Made by a program: the position numbers and the translations under genes. A DNA stretch of 64,000 nucleotides, taken from assembly GCA_002794775.1 (NCBI GenBank), contig NBAY01000042.1, forward strand, positions 310,001-374,000. Direction: 5' to 3'. Source of the DNA: Porodaedalea pini (taxonomy: Eukaryota; Basidiomycota; Agaricomycetes; Hymenochaetales; Hymenochaetaceae). The notes under the pieces were generated by a model that was not told where the DNA came from, did not search any database, and saw only the letters and a program-made list of their open reading frames with translations. The number at the start of each line of letters is the position of its first letter. Position 1 is the first letter of the stretch. Positions 11,726 to 21,440 of this stretch are shown here, in pieces.

Positions 11726-12211
11726 GCTGGCTTCGCCTCCGAATCACGGTCTGCTCGCTGCAGACCCGTATGACCTTCATGAGCCGCGTCGTTACCCATC
11801 ACCTACTACCTCGCCTCACTTCACACCTCTTCTATCAGCTCTATCAATTAATCTTAGGTAGACCCCTCCATTCTTTCACATAGACAGGCTAGACAGCCTC
11901 GATGGCTCTCTTCACTCCGTGTTTGCCATACATTTCGTGATCCCCCTCCTCCGTCCTCCCTCTTCTTCACTCACCCGCACTAAGGCATCACCCATCTCCT
12001 CACGTGTCGGGGAAGAAAGCTTATTAATCTGGTTATTACTACTTATATCCCCCGCTGGCACGCACGCACCTTGTTTTTAAGTGTTCATTTTTCATTTCCA
12101 TTCCGCTCCTTTTCTTAGGTCGCGTTTACCACTGGGCAAGTCAATAGGGCAAATGAATTAGATTTGTGTATGAATCGTTGTGATTTTCTGAATGAGTTGT
12201 ACGATGTATGT
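11726..12211. other. GH16 3' flank
   Basis: Pyrimidine-rich 3' flank of the GH16 gene leading to the palindromic element. No coding sequence seen. Confidence 0.4.
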
Positions 12212-12218
12212 ATTTTGG
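12212..12218 (+). repeat. left target-site duplication of the palindromic element
   Basis: ATTTTGG lies directly before the first base of the palindrome. The same seven bases follow its last base at 25363-25369. The match extends to eight (ATTTTGGC) if the first C of the left arm is counted as host sequence. Confidence 0.8.
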
Positions 12219-12289
12219 CACTTCAGGCTACCCCTCTGAGCAGACCAAGTAGGTCTATTCGTACACACAACTAATTGACCATTTAGGTA

Positions 12290-12570
12290 TTGAGCCTGGG
12301 TGTGCCCAATCCGCTGGGCACTCCCAGTGGGTGCGGGTTGGGTGTGCCCAATTTTTTTTACTGTGGGAAAGTTGGGTGCACCCAGATCATTTGGGCACTC
12401 CCAACTGGGCCTGCCCAGTTTTTGGGCACTCCCAACCGGGCCTGCCCAGTTTTTGGGCACTCCCAACCGGGCCTGCCCAGTTTTTGGGCACACCCAGTGG
12501 GAGTGCCCTGGGAGTGCCCAGATATGTCACTGTCACTGACTGTCTGGGGGACTTTTGGGCACACCCAATT
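12290..12570. repeat. outer GGGCAC/GTGCCC array, left arm (mirror 25011-25291)
   Basis: A cluster of TGGGCAC and GTGCCCA motifs, including three near-perfect 31-bp units (GCACTCCCAAC.GGGCCTGCC plus CAGTTTTTGG). It sits about 75 bases from the element terminus in both arms, as expected of subterminal repeats that bind a transposase. The open frames crossing it are repeat artefacts. Confidence 0.75.
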
Positions 12571-13454
12571 TGTTTTTGCCATAAAATCTAGGGGCTTTAT
12601 AAATGTTGTATTTTATTGTTTTTGATCCTACAATTTAGTGATCTTGCTATTGACCATTGGCATGAATTGAATTTTGGTCAAGATTAGTCTGCATCAGACA
12701 GGAAAGAATGCTGAGCATGCTAGACACACAGGACAAAAAGATATTTGTTGCTATTAGAAAGACTAAGATAATAAAAATAATAGAGATAGTATTGAACAGT
12801 TCTATATACTGTAAGACAAATGGAGAAATAGGGAAATTGTACAGCAGTATAAGAGAAATGAAAATAAATATGAGTCAGCTAAAAGTGTAATGACTACTTA
12901 AGAAATCATTAATGATATTCTAACATTAAACATTGGGAATCAAGCTTCAGCATTCTAACTATATTAGAGAGATTATATGTCATAGGCTCTATGAGAAGTT
13001 CTAACTAGAGTGACATAGCTGCACTGGACACTTAAGTAGAGCAATTGAAAACTGAACAAGTGCAAAGGTCTGATACATTAGGATTAGTTTGAATGCCCAA
13101 GTAGAATAGAGAGTATAAACTAAGAGGGAAACTGAGATAGAAATGTAGAAAGAGTGTAAGTCCACTAGAGCATTCTTATCATTTCTAACATGTTGCTGAC
13201 CTTCTGAACATCATAACATAACTTTGAGATACTAAGCATCTAACACTCTGAGATACACAAAGTATCAATACAGTGTAAAATCCTAGGATGAAGAGAACAA
13301 GAAAGGGAAGAGATTTGAAGTTAAAATGAAAGAGAGACTTGAAAGCAGTCAGACTTGAGCTGTGCTCAAATATCAGGCCTGGACTACTAAGCTTAAAAGA
13401 TTAGATATGACTAGTTGACTGTATCTAAATCTTTTACAGGTACCTAGTTGAGTA
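12571..13454. other. AT-rich filler, left arm (mirror 24127-25010)
   Basis: AT-rich sequence without coding potential, RNA gene or internal repeat that I can recognise. Confidence 0.5.
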
Positions 13455-14090
13455 TACTCAGTATACCCAACTATTTGGGAGTGCCCAATTATCTGGGGGT
13501 GCCCAATTGGGCACACCCAACTATCTGGGGGTGCCCAGTTGGGAGTGCCCAACTATCTGGGGGTGCCCAGTTGGGAGTGCCCAACTATCTGGGGGTGCCC
13601 AGTTGGGAGTGCCCAACTATCTGGGGGTGCTCAGTTGGGAGTGCCCAACTATCTGGGGGTGCCCAGTTGGGAGTGCCCAACTATCTGGGGGTGCCCAATT
13701 GGGCACACCCAACTATCTGGGGGGGGCCCAGTTGGGAGTGCCCAACTATCTGGGGGGGCCCAATTGGGCACACCCAACTATCTGGGGGGGCCCAGTCAGG
13801 AGTGCCCAACTATCTGGGGGTGCCCAGTTGGGTGCGCACAACTATCTGGGGGTGCCCAGTTGGGTGTGCCCAACTATCTGGGGGTGCCCAGTTGGGTGTG
13901 CCCAGTTGGGTGTGCCCAACTATCTGGGAGTGCCCAGTTGGGCACACCCAATTATCTGGGGGTGCCCAACTGGGTGCACCCAACTATCTGGGGCCCAACT
14001 GGGTGCACCCAATTATCTAGGGGTGCCCAGTTAGGTACATCCAATTATCTGGAGGTGTCCAGTTAGGTACACCCAAATGTCTGAGAGTAC
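13455..14090. repeat. inner 32-bp tandem array, left arm (mirror 23491-24126)
   Basis: About 18 head-to-tail copies of a 32-bp unit, roughly AACTATCTGGGGGTGCCCAG then TTGGGAGTGCCC, with variants toward the inner end. The unit contains short inverted TTGGGCAC/GTGCCCAA words. It is open in all three forward frames only because its length and composition lack stops. Confidence 0.9.
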
Positions 14091-15340
14091 CTAGCTATAT
14101 AAGGTCTTTTTTGATTCCTGCCTTAGAATCATTTTTTAAAATGCAAAAAATCATTATGTCATGAAAATTAAATAAGTCTAGAATGGAAGCCTTAATAATT
14201 CTATAGATAATTTCTCAAGCATTTTGTTCTAGACTCTGCATCTTGGCAGCTTTGCTCTGAAGACAAATCAATACACTACAATCATTGACCCGACACCAGA
14301 GCTTCCACAAGATTAAGGACAAGAAAGCATAAAACTTCATTTTGAAGAGATTACCACCCTGCTCCTCAATAGTGCTCTGTATCTTCTCAATTGCATGCTC
14401 AAGACACTCAATTGCTGCATACCGCAAACTCAAAATAAGTATAGAGTGAGACAATTATAACAAACACAGTGCACATTGTCAGTAGCATTTGTACCCAGCA
14501 CACAGAGAGGCAGTGAAATGAGCTTTGCCTTGATAGGTACCACCTCAGTGCTCACCACCTCACCTGTCTGATAATATCAATGCCCATGTCCATATAGCAC
14601 ATTAACTCAATGTCTGCATGCAGCTTGATTGGCTACAGTAGTTGGCCACCACATGATCATCACCATCAGCTGTGCGAATGTTGCCAGTAACAGCAAGTTC
14701 AACAGCATTGTGAAGACCTTCTCCAGCTCCATCAGTATGAGCTTGAATGCATCATACAGATGGCCATATGTCTTGCCTAGCAGCCACCATCACTATTTCC
14801 TTCTTGTCCTCACCTGTTGCCTCCAGTTTTGCAGGTGTGGTGCTGGACTGGCCCTCAGAGATCTCCTCTGACAAAAGTTTGGATGCAACATGTCATAATA
14901 TGGATGCAACCATCTTCTCTTCACATTTTGTAATGTCCTCCAGTGATACACAACACTTACTCAGATCAAAGTATCCTTCAAGGATAACAAATGAATGACT
15001 GAGACTGATACAACAGATACAACAAGAGACAGACCCTTCCCCTTGTCCACATGTAGGATGACAATGATCTCTTTCCTTCCAACACAGATCAGCCTTTGAA
15101 TTGAACAAGTTCACCTGCAAGAAAGCTCTGAGAGTAGAATCATCCCCTTGATGTTGTCACATTCAACCTGTATATATCATGAATGACAGTCAGTATTAAG
15201 TCGCATCGGCCTCTGACCCGACACTCAAGCCCAAGTTGGACAAATAGTTCAAATCTGTACTCCATGCGGGACTCCACACACCATTAGTACTGTTATTGAA
15301 GTTATAGCTATAATGATAGCTACATGACACCACACACAGT
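14091..15340. other. AT-rich region with unidentified coding remnants (mirror 22241-23490)
   Basis: Short open frames such as 14215-14454 (minus; AAIECLEHAIEKIQSTIEEQ) and 14893-15120 (minus; VNLFNSKADLCWKERDHCHP) look like pieces of former exons. I do not recognise a family. They may be remnants of an original transposase or further captured DNA. Confidence 0.35.
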
Positions 15341-15353
15341 ATCTCAAGCATTG

Positions 15354-16085
15354 GTTCACCAAGTGAGAGTGGCAAGTACAAAAAGCACACTGTCAGCTCT
15401 TCAAGTGGGACAGGCATCGGGTCAGACGACAATGGTGTCTGACGGAAAGCGGAAAAAGCAATGTTCGTTGTGCACTGAGTGCCGCGTGCTGGTGAGCTGC
15501 AATGATCGTGAGAGGGCGGCACACTCCGCACGGCTGCGCCATCTGGCAGCGTAGCAGCACACCTGAGCTCTGTTCGCGAACCCTGCCTTTGTCTGCGTAC
15601 GGCCAAATTCCGGACTATTTGCATCGGACAAGGGTGGACTCGGGAAGTGCATCGCGTCGCGTGCTGCAGATTGTTGGCAGTGAACCAAATGCGATTGTTG
15701 ATTCACCAAGTGAGAGCGGCGAGTACGACAGGCAGAATGTCAGTTTTTTGAGCGGAACGGGCATCGGTCAGACAACAATGGTGTCTGTGATGCAAGCGCG
15801 GAAGAAAGGAATGTTTGCTGTGCACTGAGCGCCGCAATGACCGCGAGAGGTGGACCAACAAACGAGAACGGCAACGATCCTGGGGATCAATAGTGGGGCA
15901 GCACGCTCCGCACGGCCGCATCACCTGGCAGCGTCGCAGCATGTCTGAGGTACTCCGTTTGCCATCCCTGCCTTTGTCTGCGCGCGGCCAGACTTCAGAC
16001 TTGCGCCTGCATCTGGCAAGGGTGGACTCGGGAAGTGCCCCGCGTTTGTGCACTGCAGAAACCGGAGACGATCCAAATGCATTCG
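15354..16085. repeat. direct duplication of a ~350-bp GC-rich unit (mirror 21496-22227)
   Basis: Two units starting at about 15354 and 15701, both with TTCACCAAGTGAGAG. Each continues through GGGCATCGG.TCAGAC.ACA, a GTGCACTGAG.GCCGC block, CCGCACGGC, CCCTGCCTTTGTCTGCG and CAAGGGTGGACTCGGGAAGTG. The units have diverged by many substitutions and small indels. Origin unknown. Confidence 0.7.
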
Positions 16086-16140
16086 TACCCTCGCTTTTCG
16101 TGCGTTGCATGTTGCGTGACTTCTCTTCCTGCGGCAGCGT

Positions 16141-17305
16141 AGTGCTCTTGCCGACCCAGAGACACCACCCTAGGGCATCGCCCAATGCGCGTTAGCAGCG
16201 TTCAACCACGCGTGATGGGACCGGAGAGCTTTGCCCATGCTCGATTCAAATAGCATCGATCCTGTAAGAATCTTGATACCACAACGAGTGCGGCGACGAA
16301 AGTGCGCCGCGGGCGAAGAAGCGGCGATGACAGAGGTGACAGCGGTGTGAACGGTTTTCCAAGGATCTTACGACGCTTGTCGTTAGACTGCCCTTGAGTC
16401 TGCATCTGCTGAGTTAATGGAAGCGAAGTGTCCATATGGTAGACTGTCGGCACGCGCGATGTGTCGGAGGGGTCCATTGACGTCAGCTCTGTCGGAAGAC
16501 CGCAGGGGTTGGACGTGTCCGAAGAGGTATTTGCCTTTGACGAGAGAGACGCCTCGCCTTCCCTCTTATCCAACTCCGGCTCGCCCCTCACTCCCGTGCT
16601 GATCTTCTCCTTCTCCGCGAGCCCCGTCACCTTCCCCCGCACCACCCCGATGTAGCAGAGCGCCGACTGCAGGACGCTACGTCTCGTGCGTGAACGGCGA
16701 GGCGAGTGCGATGCAGTGCGTATGCGACGAAGTGCGCAAGCGTATTCGGTATCACTGGTGCCCCTCCTGATCCTGCCGTTGCGGTAGCGGGGGAACGCGA
16801 GACGACTGCGGTCGAGGACGATGTGGAAGAGGTGGAGGACGACGGAGGAAGGATCTCGGGGCAGTCGAAGGTATGGCTGACGAAGCGCGCGCAGAGCTTG
16901 CTGATGTCTTCGTGCCCGTAGTAAGTGTCGACTGCCGGTGGGGGTGCTGCTGGCGCGGGGTGGTGCGAGTGGTGTGCGCGCGGGACTGCCGATGACTGTT
17001 TTTTTGTCGAGCGTTTTCGGCGCGGTCGGAGGGAAAAAAAAGTGATAGAGAAAAAGACACCGATCAACAGCCGCTCATCACTCAAGTATCAGAGATCGGG
17101 GGGAAAGAGGGGGGATGCTTACAGAACTCGAGGTAGACGCTGCGGCAGCGGCGGACGCAGAAGACGATTTCGCAGGTGGAGGCGGGGCGTACGTCGCGCG
17201 GTGCACGCGCCGGAAGGGCGAGTGGTTCGAGCTGGCACTCGACGGTGATATCGAATGCGGATGCGGATGGGGGTGGGGATGGCGCGGGGCGTGGACGGTG
17301 GCCAT
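16141..17305 (-). pseudogene. captured Pho80/PCL-type cyclin gene fragment, left arm
   Basis: Mirror of 20276-21440, read on the minus strand. See the right-arm entry for details. Confidence 0.7.
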
Positions 17306-17582
17306 ATTCGCTGCAGCGGGCTCTCTGGCTCTGGACGTTGACGAGCGTCTGTGAGCGTCGAAGGACAGGTGGAGTTGATGCGTGAGAAGAGGTCGCTGCG
17401 AATGTTTTGATCGGAACGAGATCCTTCTCGGACACAACGGTTGCGTCGCGTTCGCCGGACCGCTCAATGAGAAGGGCGGATGGGAAAACGGCTGACGTCG
17501 ATGTTGAAGCGTGTGGATCGTCAAGGGGGGCAGGAGGAAGAGGCGAGGAACACGTGCTGCGTGAACAGGGCGAGGGAAGTTG

Positions 17583-17817
17583 AACCACACCAGTGCGGCA
17601 GAGACGGAGGGAAGAGTGACCAGCAGAAAGGAGCACCCTGCTTCATCGGGAAGCCCTGCTTGTCGTTTCCGCCAGAGACGCGGAAGACGTAGCCCTTGAA
17701 CTCATCACCGAGCAAGTCGCTGGGGACACCTGGGACATCTTCTTGCCGTGGAAAATGCGGTAACGACGCTCATCGTCGATGTTGATCGTCTTTTGCTGGC
17801 CCATCGCCAGGTCAGCG
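17583..17817 (-). pseudogene. captured ribosomal protein S6 fragment, left arm
   Basis: Mirror of 19764-19998, read on the minus strand. See the right-arm entry for details. Confidence 0.75.
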
Positions 17818-18637
17818 ATGTCGACACTTCATGGCCGGTGGTGTCTTGAGGAGCTCGTCGTGTTCTGTCCCTTCAGGCAAGCAAAAAAAATGATGAAAAG
17901 TAATTATTAGTATATTCAAATAGTTTTTATGATTATTTTTTTTGCTTACCTTGAGTGTGTGGCTGGTGGGACAGCCGTGCTCGTCGTCGATGGTGAAGAC
18001 GAAACGACACGAACAACGACGACGCGTTGGTTGTGTTGCCTGATTTGGCTGATCGCCGCGTCTCAAACAAGCAATCAAAGCATTCCGATTCTTTCGGAAA
18101 TCTCAAAAGTCTCAGCTGTTGGCCTCAGACAAATTCTACGGACGCGTTTAAAAATACAAAAAAATATGGAATAGTTTTATTATGTATGTATCTATAGCAT
18201 AGCTAAGAACTACGCGTCCAGCGCGTTTTTTTATGGAGTCATAAATACAACAGTAATCTTGACATGCAGCACCAGGCCTCCAGAAGCATACACAAAAGTA
18301 CAATATACCCTGAAAGGCCTGACACATATTCTATCATGAAGTAAGTGATACATTGTGTATGTATGCAAGGTTTCAAGCCAATCAGACAAGAACTGACTTC
18401 ATGATAGAGAAGGAGGTGGTTTCATGAGATCTTCTGAATCTGAGTGTTTTGTATATCCTGTTCCCAGTTTTTACTTTGAGGGCATATAAAATATTGAGCA
18501 TATTTAGGGATATCGTTTTTATGTCTCTGTAAATTTACAGGTATCCAGCCTCAGTGGTTGGAGCTGGGGGAATTGCAAAACATCGAAAATCTTGGGTTTA
18601 AGAGGTTCAGAGAAAGCATATATTCATGTTGTTGCTT

Positions 18638-18942
18638 GGTTCAAAGTATGAGAAGCTCAACAAATTTAGTTATTTGTATTTAAGTATGGTCCAAGAAAGA
18701 TATCCAACCCTTAGTTTTGTGGGTGAGGGAAAAGTTGGGAATGGGGAGTGAAATGAGAGGTGATGCAGTTCATGTTTTGTGAAACTCGACGCAAATCCAA
18801 GAAACACAGAGCAGTTTTGCATGTATTTCCTCTCCCCCTTCAGAACTTTCCTCTAACTCCGAGATCTAGCACCTGATTACAATTATTGTAGTCATATAAA
18901 GTACTAATATCTATTTTATAGAGCTTCCTGAAGTTTGGAATA
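18638..18942. other. unpaired central spacer of the palindrome
   Basis: 305 nt that break the palindrome and would form the loop. Next to both arms a weak, gapped complementarity persists (for example GAAGCTC on the left side against GGAAGCTC on the complement of the right). The spacer may be an older, diverged part of the same palindrome. Confidence 0.7.
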
Positions 18943-19479
18943 AAGCAACAACATGAATATATGCTTTCTCTGAACCTCTTAAACCCAAGATTTTCGATGT
19001 TTTGCAATTCCCCCAGCTCCAACCACTGAGGCTGGATACCTGTAAATTTACAGAGACATAAAAACGATATCCCTAAATATGCTCAATATTTTATATGCCC
19101 TCAAAGTAAAAACTGGGAACAGGATATACAAAACACTCAGATTCAGAAGATCTCATGAAACCACCTCCTTCTCTATCATGAAGTCAGTTCTTGTCTGATT
19201 GGCTTGAAACCTTGCATACATACACAATGTATCACTTACTTCATGATAGAATATGTGTCAGGCCTTTCAGGGTATATTGTACTTTTGTGTATGCTTCTGG
19301 AGGCCTGGTGCTGCATGTCAAGATTACTGTTGTATTTATGACTCCATAAAAAAACGCGCTGGACGCGTAGTTCTTAGCTATGCTATAGATACATACATAA
19401 TAAAACTATTCCATATTTTTTTGTATTTTTAAACGCGTCCGTAGAATTTGTCTGAGGCCAACAGCTGAGACTTTTGAGA

Positions 19480-19763
19480 TTTCCGAAAGAATCGGAATGC
19501 TTTGATTGCTTGTTTGAGACGCGGCGATCAGCCAAATCAGGCAACACAACCAACGCGTCGTCGTTGTTCGTGTCGTTTCGTCTTCACCATCGACGACGAG
19601 CACGGCTGTCCCACCAGCCACACACTCAAGGTAAGCAAAAAAAATAATCATAAAAAACTATTTGAATATACTAATAATTACTTTTCATCATTTTTTTTGC
19701 TTGCCTGAAGGGACAGAACACGACGAGCTCCTCAAGACACCACCGGCCATGAAGTGTCGACAT
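19480..19763 (+). pseudogene. unidentified captured fragment with an intron (mirror 17818-18101)
   Basis: A GC-rich piece that reads FVFTIDDEHGCPTSHTLK, then GTAAGC, an AT-rich stretch of about 90 nt and a TTTTGCTTGCCTGAAG acceptor. It looks like the end of one exon and an intron of a host gene. I do not recognise the gene. It runs directly into the RPS6 fragment. Confidence 0.4.
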
Positions 19764-19998
19764 CGCTGACCTGGCGATGGGCCAGCAAAAGACGATCAAC
19801 ATCGACGATGAGCGTCGTTACCGCATTTTCCACGGCAAGAAGATGTCCCAGGTGTCCCCAGCGACTTGCTCGGTGATGAGTTCAAGGGCTACGTCTTCCG
19901 CGTCTCTGGCGGAAACGACAAGCAGGGCTTCCCGATGAAGCAGGGTGCTCCTTTCTGCTGGTCACTCTTCCCTCCGTCTCTGCCGCACTGGTGTGGTT
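19764..19998 (+). pseudogene. captured ribosomal protein S6 (eS6) fragment, right arm
   Basis: Frames around here encode [20 protein letters not shown], then [20 protein letters not shown] and GFPMKQG, followed by a LLSAGHS...RTG block. These are the N-terminal signature segments of eukaryotic 40S protein S6. The reading frame is broken near GKKMSQ and just after MKQG, and the rest of S6 (RKRKSVRGC onward) is missing, so it cannot make a ribosomal protein. It is embedded in transposon sequence with the cyclin piece next to it. A full copy is expected elsewhere in the genome. Confidence 0.8.
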
Positions 19999-20275
19999 CA
20001 ACTTCCCTCGCCCTGTTCACGCAGCACGTGTTCCTCGCCTCTTCCTCCTGCCCCCCTTGACGATCCACACGCTTCAACATCGACGTCAGCCGTTTTCCCA
20101 TCCGCCCTTCTCATTGAGCGGTCCGGCGAACGCGACGCAACCGTTGTGTCCGAGAAGGATCTCGTTCCGATCAAAACATTCGCAGCGACCTCTTCTCACG
20201 CATCAACTCCACCTGTCCTTCGACGCTCACAGACGCTCGTCAACGTCCAGAGCCAGAGAGCCCGCTGCAGCGAAT

Positions 20276-21440
20276 ATGGCCACCGTCCACGCCCCGCGCC
20301 ATCCCCACCCCCATCCGCATCCGCATTCGATATCACCGTCGAGTGCCAGCTCGAACCACTCGCCCTTCCGGCGCGTGCACCGCGCGACGTACGCCCCGCC
20401 TCCACCTGCGAAATCGTCTTCTGCGTCCGCCGCTGCCGCAGCGTCTACCTCGAGTTCTGTAAGCATCCCCCCTCTTTCCCCCCGATCTCTGATACTTGAG
20501 TGATGAGCGGCTGTTGATCGGTGTCTTTTTCTCTATCACTTTTTTTTCCCTCCGACCGCGCCGAAAACGCTCGACAAAAAAACAGTCATCGGCAGTCCCG
20601 CGCGCACACCACTCGCACCACCCCGCGCCAGCAGCACCCCCACCGGCAGTCGACACTTACTACGGGCACGAAGACATCAGCAAGCTCTGCGCGCGCTTCG
20701 TCAGCCATACCTTCGACTGCCCCGAGATCCTTCCTCCGTCGTCCTCCACCTCTTCCACATCGTCCTCGACCGCAGTCGTCTCGCGTTCCCCCGCTACCGC
20801 AACGGCAGGATCAGGAGGGGCACCAGTGATACCGAATACGCTTGCGCACTTCGTCGCATACGCACTGCATCGCACTCGCCTCGCCGTTCACGCACGAGAC
20901 GTAGCGTCCTGCAGTCGGCGCTCTGCTACATCGGGGTGGTGCGGGGGAAGGTGACGGGGCTCGCGGAGAAGGAGAAGATCAGCACGGGAGTGAGGGGCGA
21001 GCCGGAGTTGGATAAGAGGGAAGGCGAGGCGTCTCTCTCGTCAAAGGCAAATACCTCTTCGGACACGTCCAACCCCTGCGGTCTTCCGACAGAGCTGACG
21101 TCAATGGACCCCTCCGACACATCGCGCGTGCCGACAGTCTACCATATGGACACTTCGCTTCCATTAACTCAGCAGATGCAGACTCAAGGGCAGTCTAACG
21201 ACAAGCGTCGTAAGATCCTTGGAAAACCGTTCACACCGCTGTCACCTCTGTCATCGCCGCTTCTTCGCCCGCGGCGCACTTTCGTCGCCGCACTCGTTGT
21301 GGTATCAAGATTCTTACAGGATCGATGCTATTTGAATCGAGCATGGGCAAAGCTCTCCGGTCCCATCACGCGTGGTTGAACGCTGCTAACGCGCATTGGG
21401 CGATGCCCTAGGGTGGTGTCTCTGGGTCGGCAAGAGCACT
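20276..21440 (+). pseudogene. captured Pho80/PCL-type cyclin gene fragment, right arm
   Basis: Starts at a plausible ATG (20276; MATVHAPRHPHPH), with a His/Pro/Ser-rich N-terminus. A retained intron (20459 to about 20583) follows. Then come YYGHEDISKLCARFVSHTFD, PNTLAHFVAYALHRTRL, VLQSALCYIGVVRGKVTGL, RRTFVAALVVVSRFLQDRCY, LNRAWAKLSG and ALGDALGWCLWVGKS, the successive blocks of a fungal PCL-like cyclin box. They lie in different frames, and a TAA interrupts the RC.RALGDA block, so the copy is dead. Such cyclins partner a Pho85-type kinase. Retention of the intron points to DNA-level capture. Confidence 0.75.

Larger units (their letters stand above)
12219..18637 (+). repeat. left arm of 6.42-kb inverted repeat
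   Basis: Each base x pairs with 37581 minus x in the outer part, and with 37580 minus x inside about 17930, where one T of a run is missing. Every region sampled is identical to the right arm. Confidence 0.9.

Noticed and set aside
13448..14066. Three overlapping 175-190 aa repeat proteins (LGVPSWECPTIWGCP type)
   Set aside because: All three frames of a 32-bp tandem repeat are open at once; there is no independent coding evidence.
13455..14090. CRISPR-like array
   Set aside because: Units are contiguous with no variable spacers, and the genome is fungal.
19764..21440. Retroposed (processed) copies of S6 and cyclin
   Set aside because: Introns are retained and no poly-A tail is seen.
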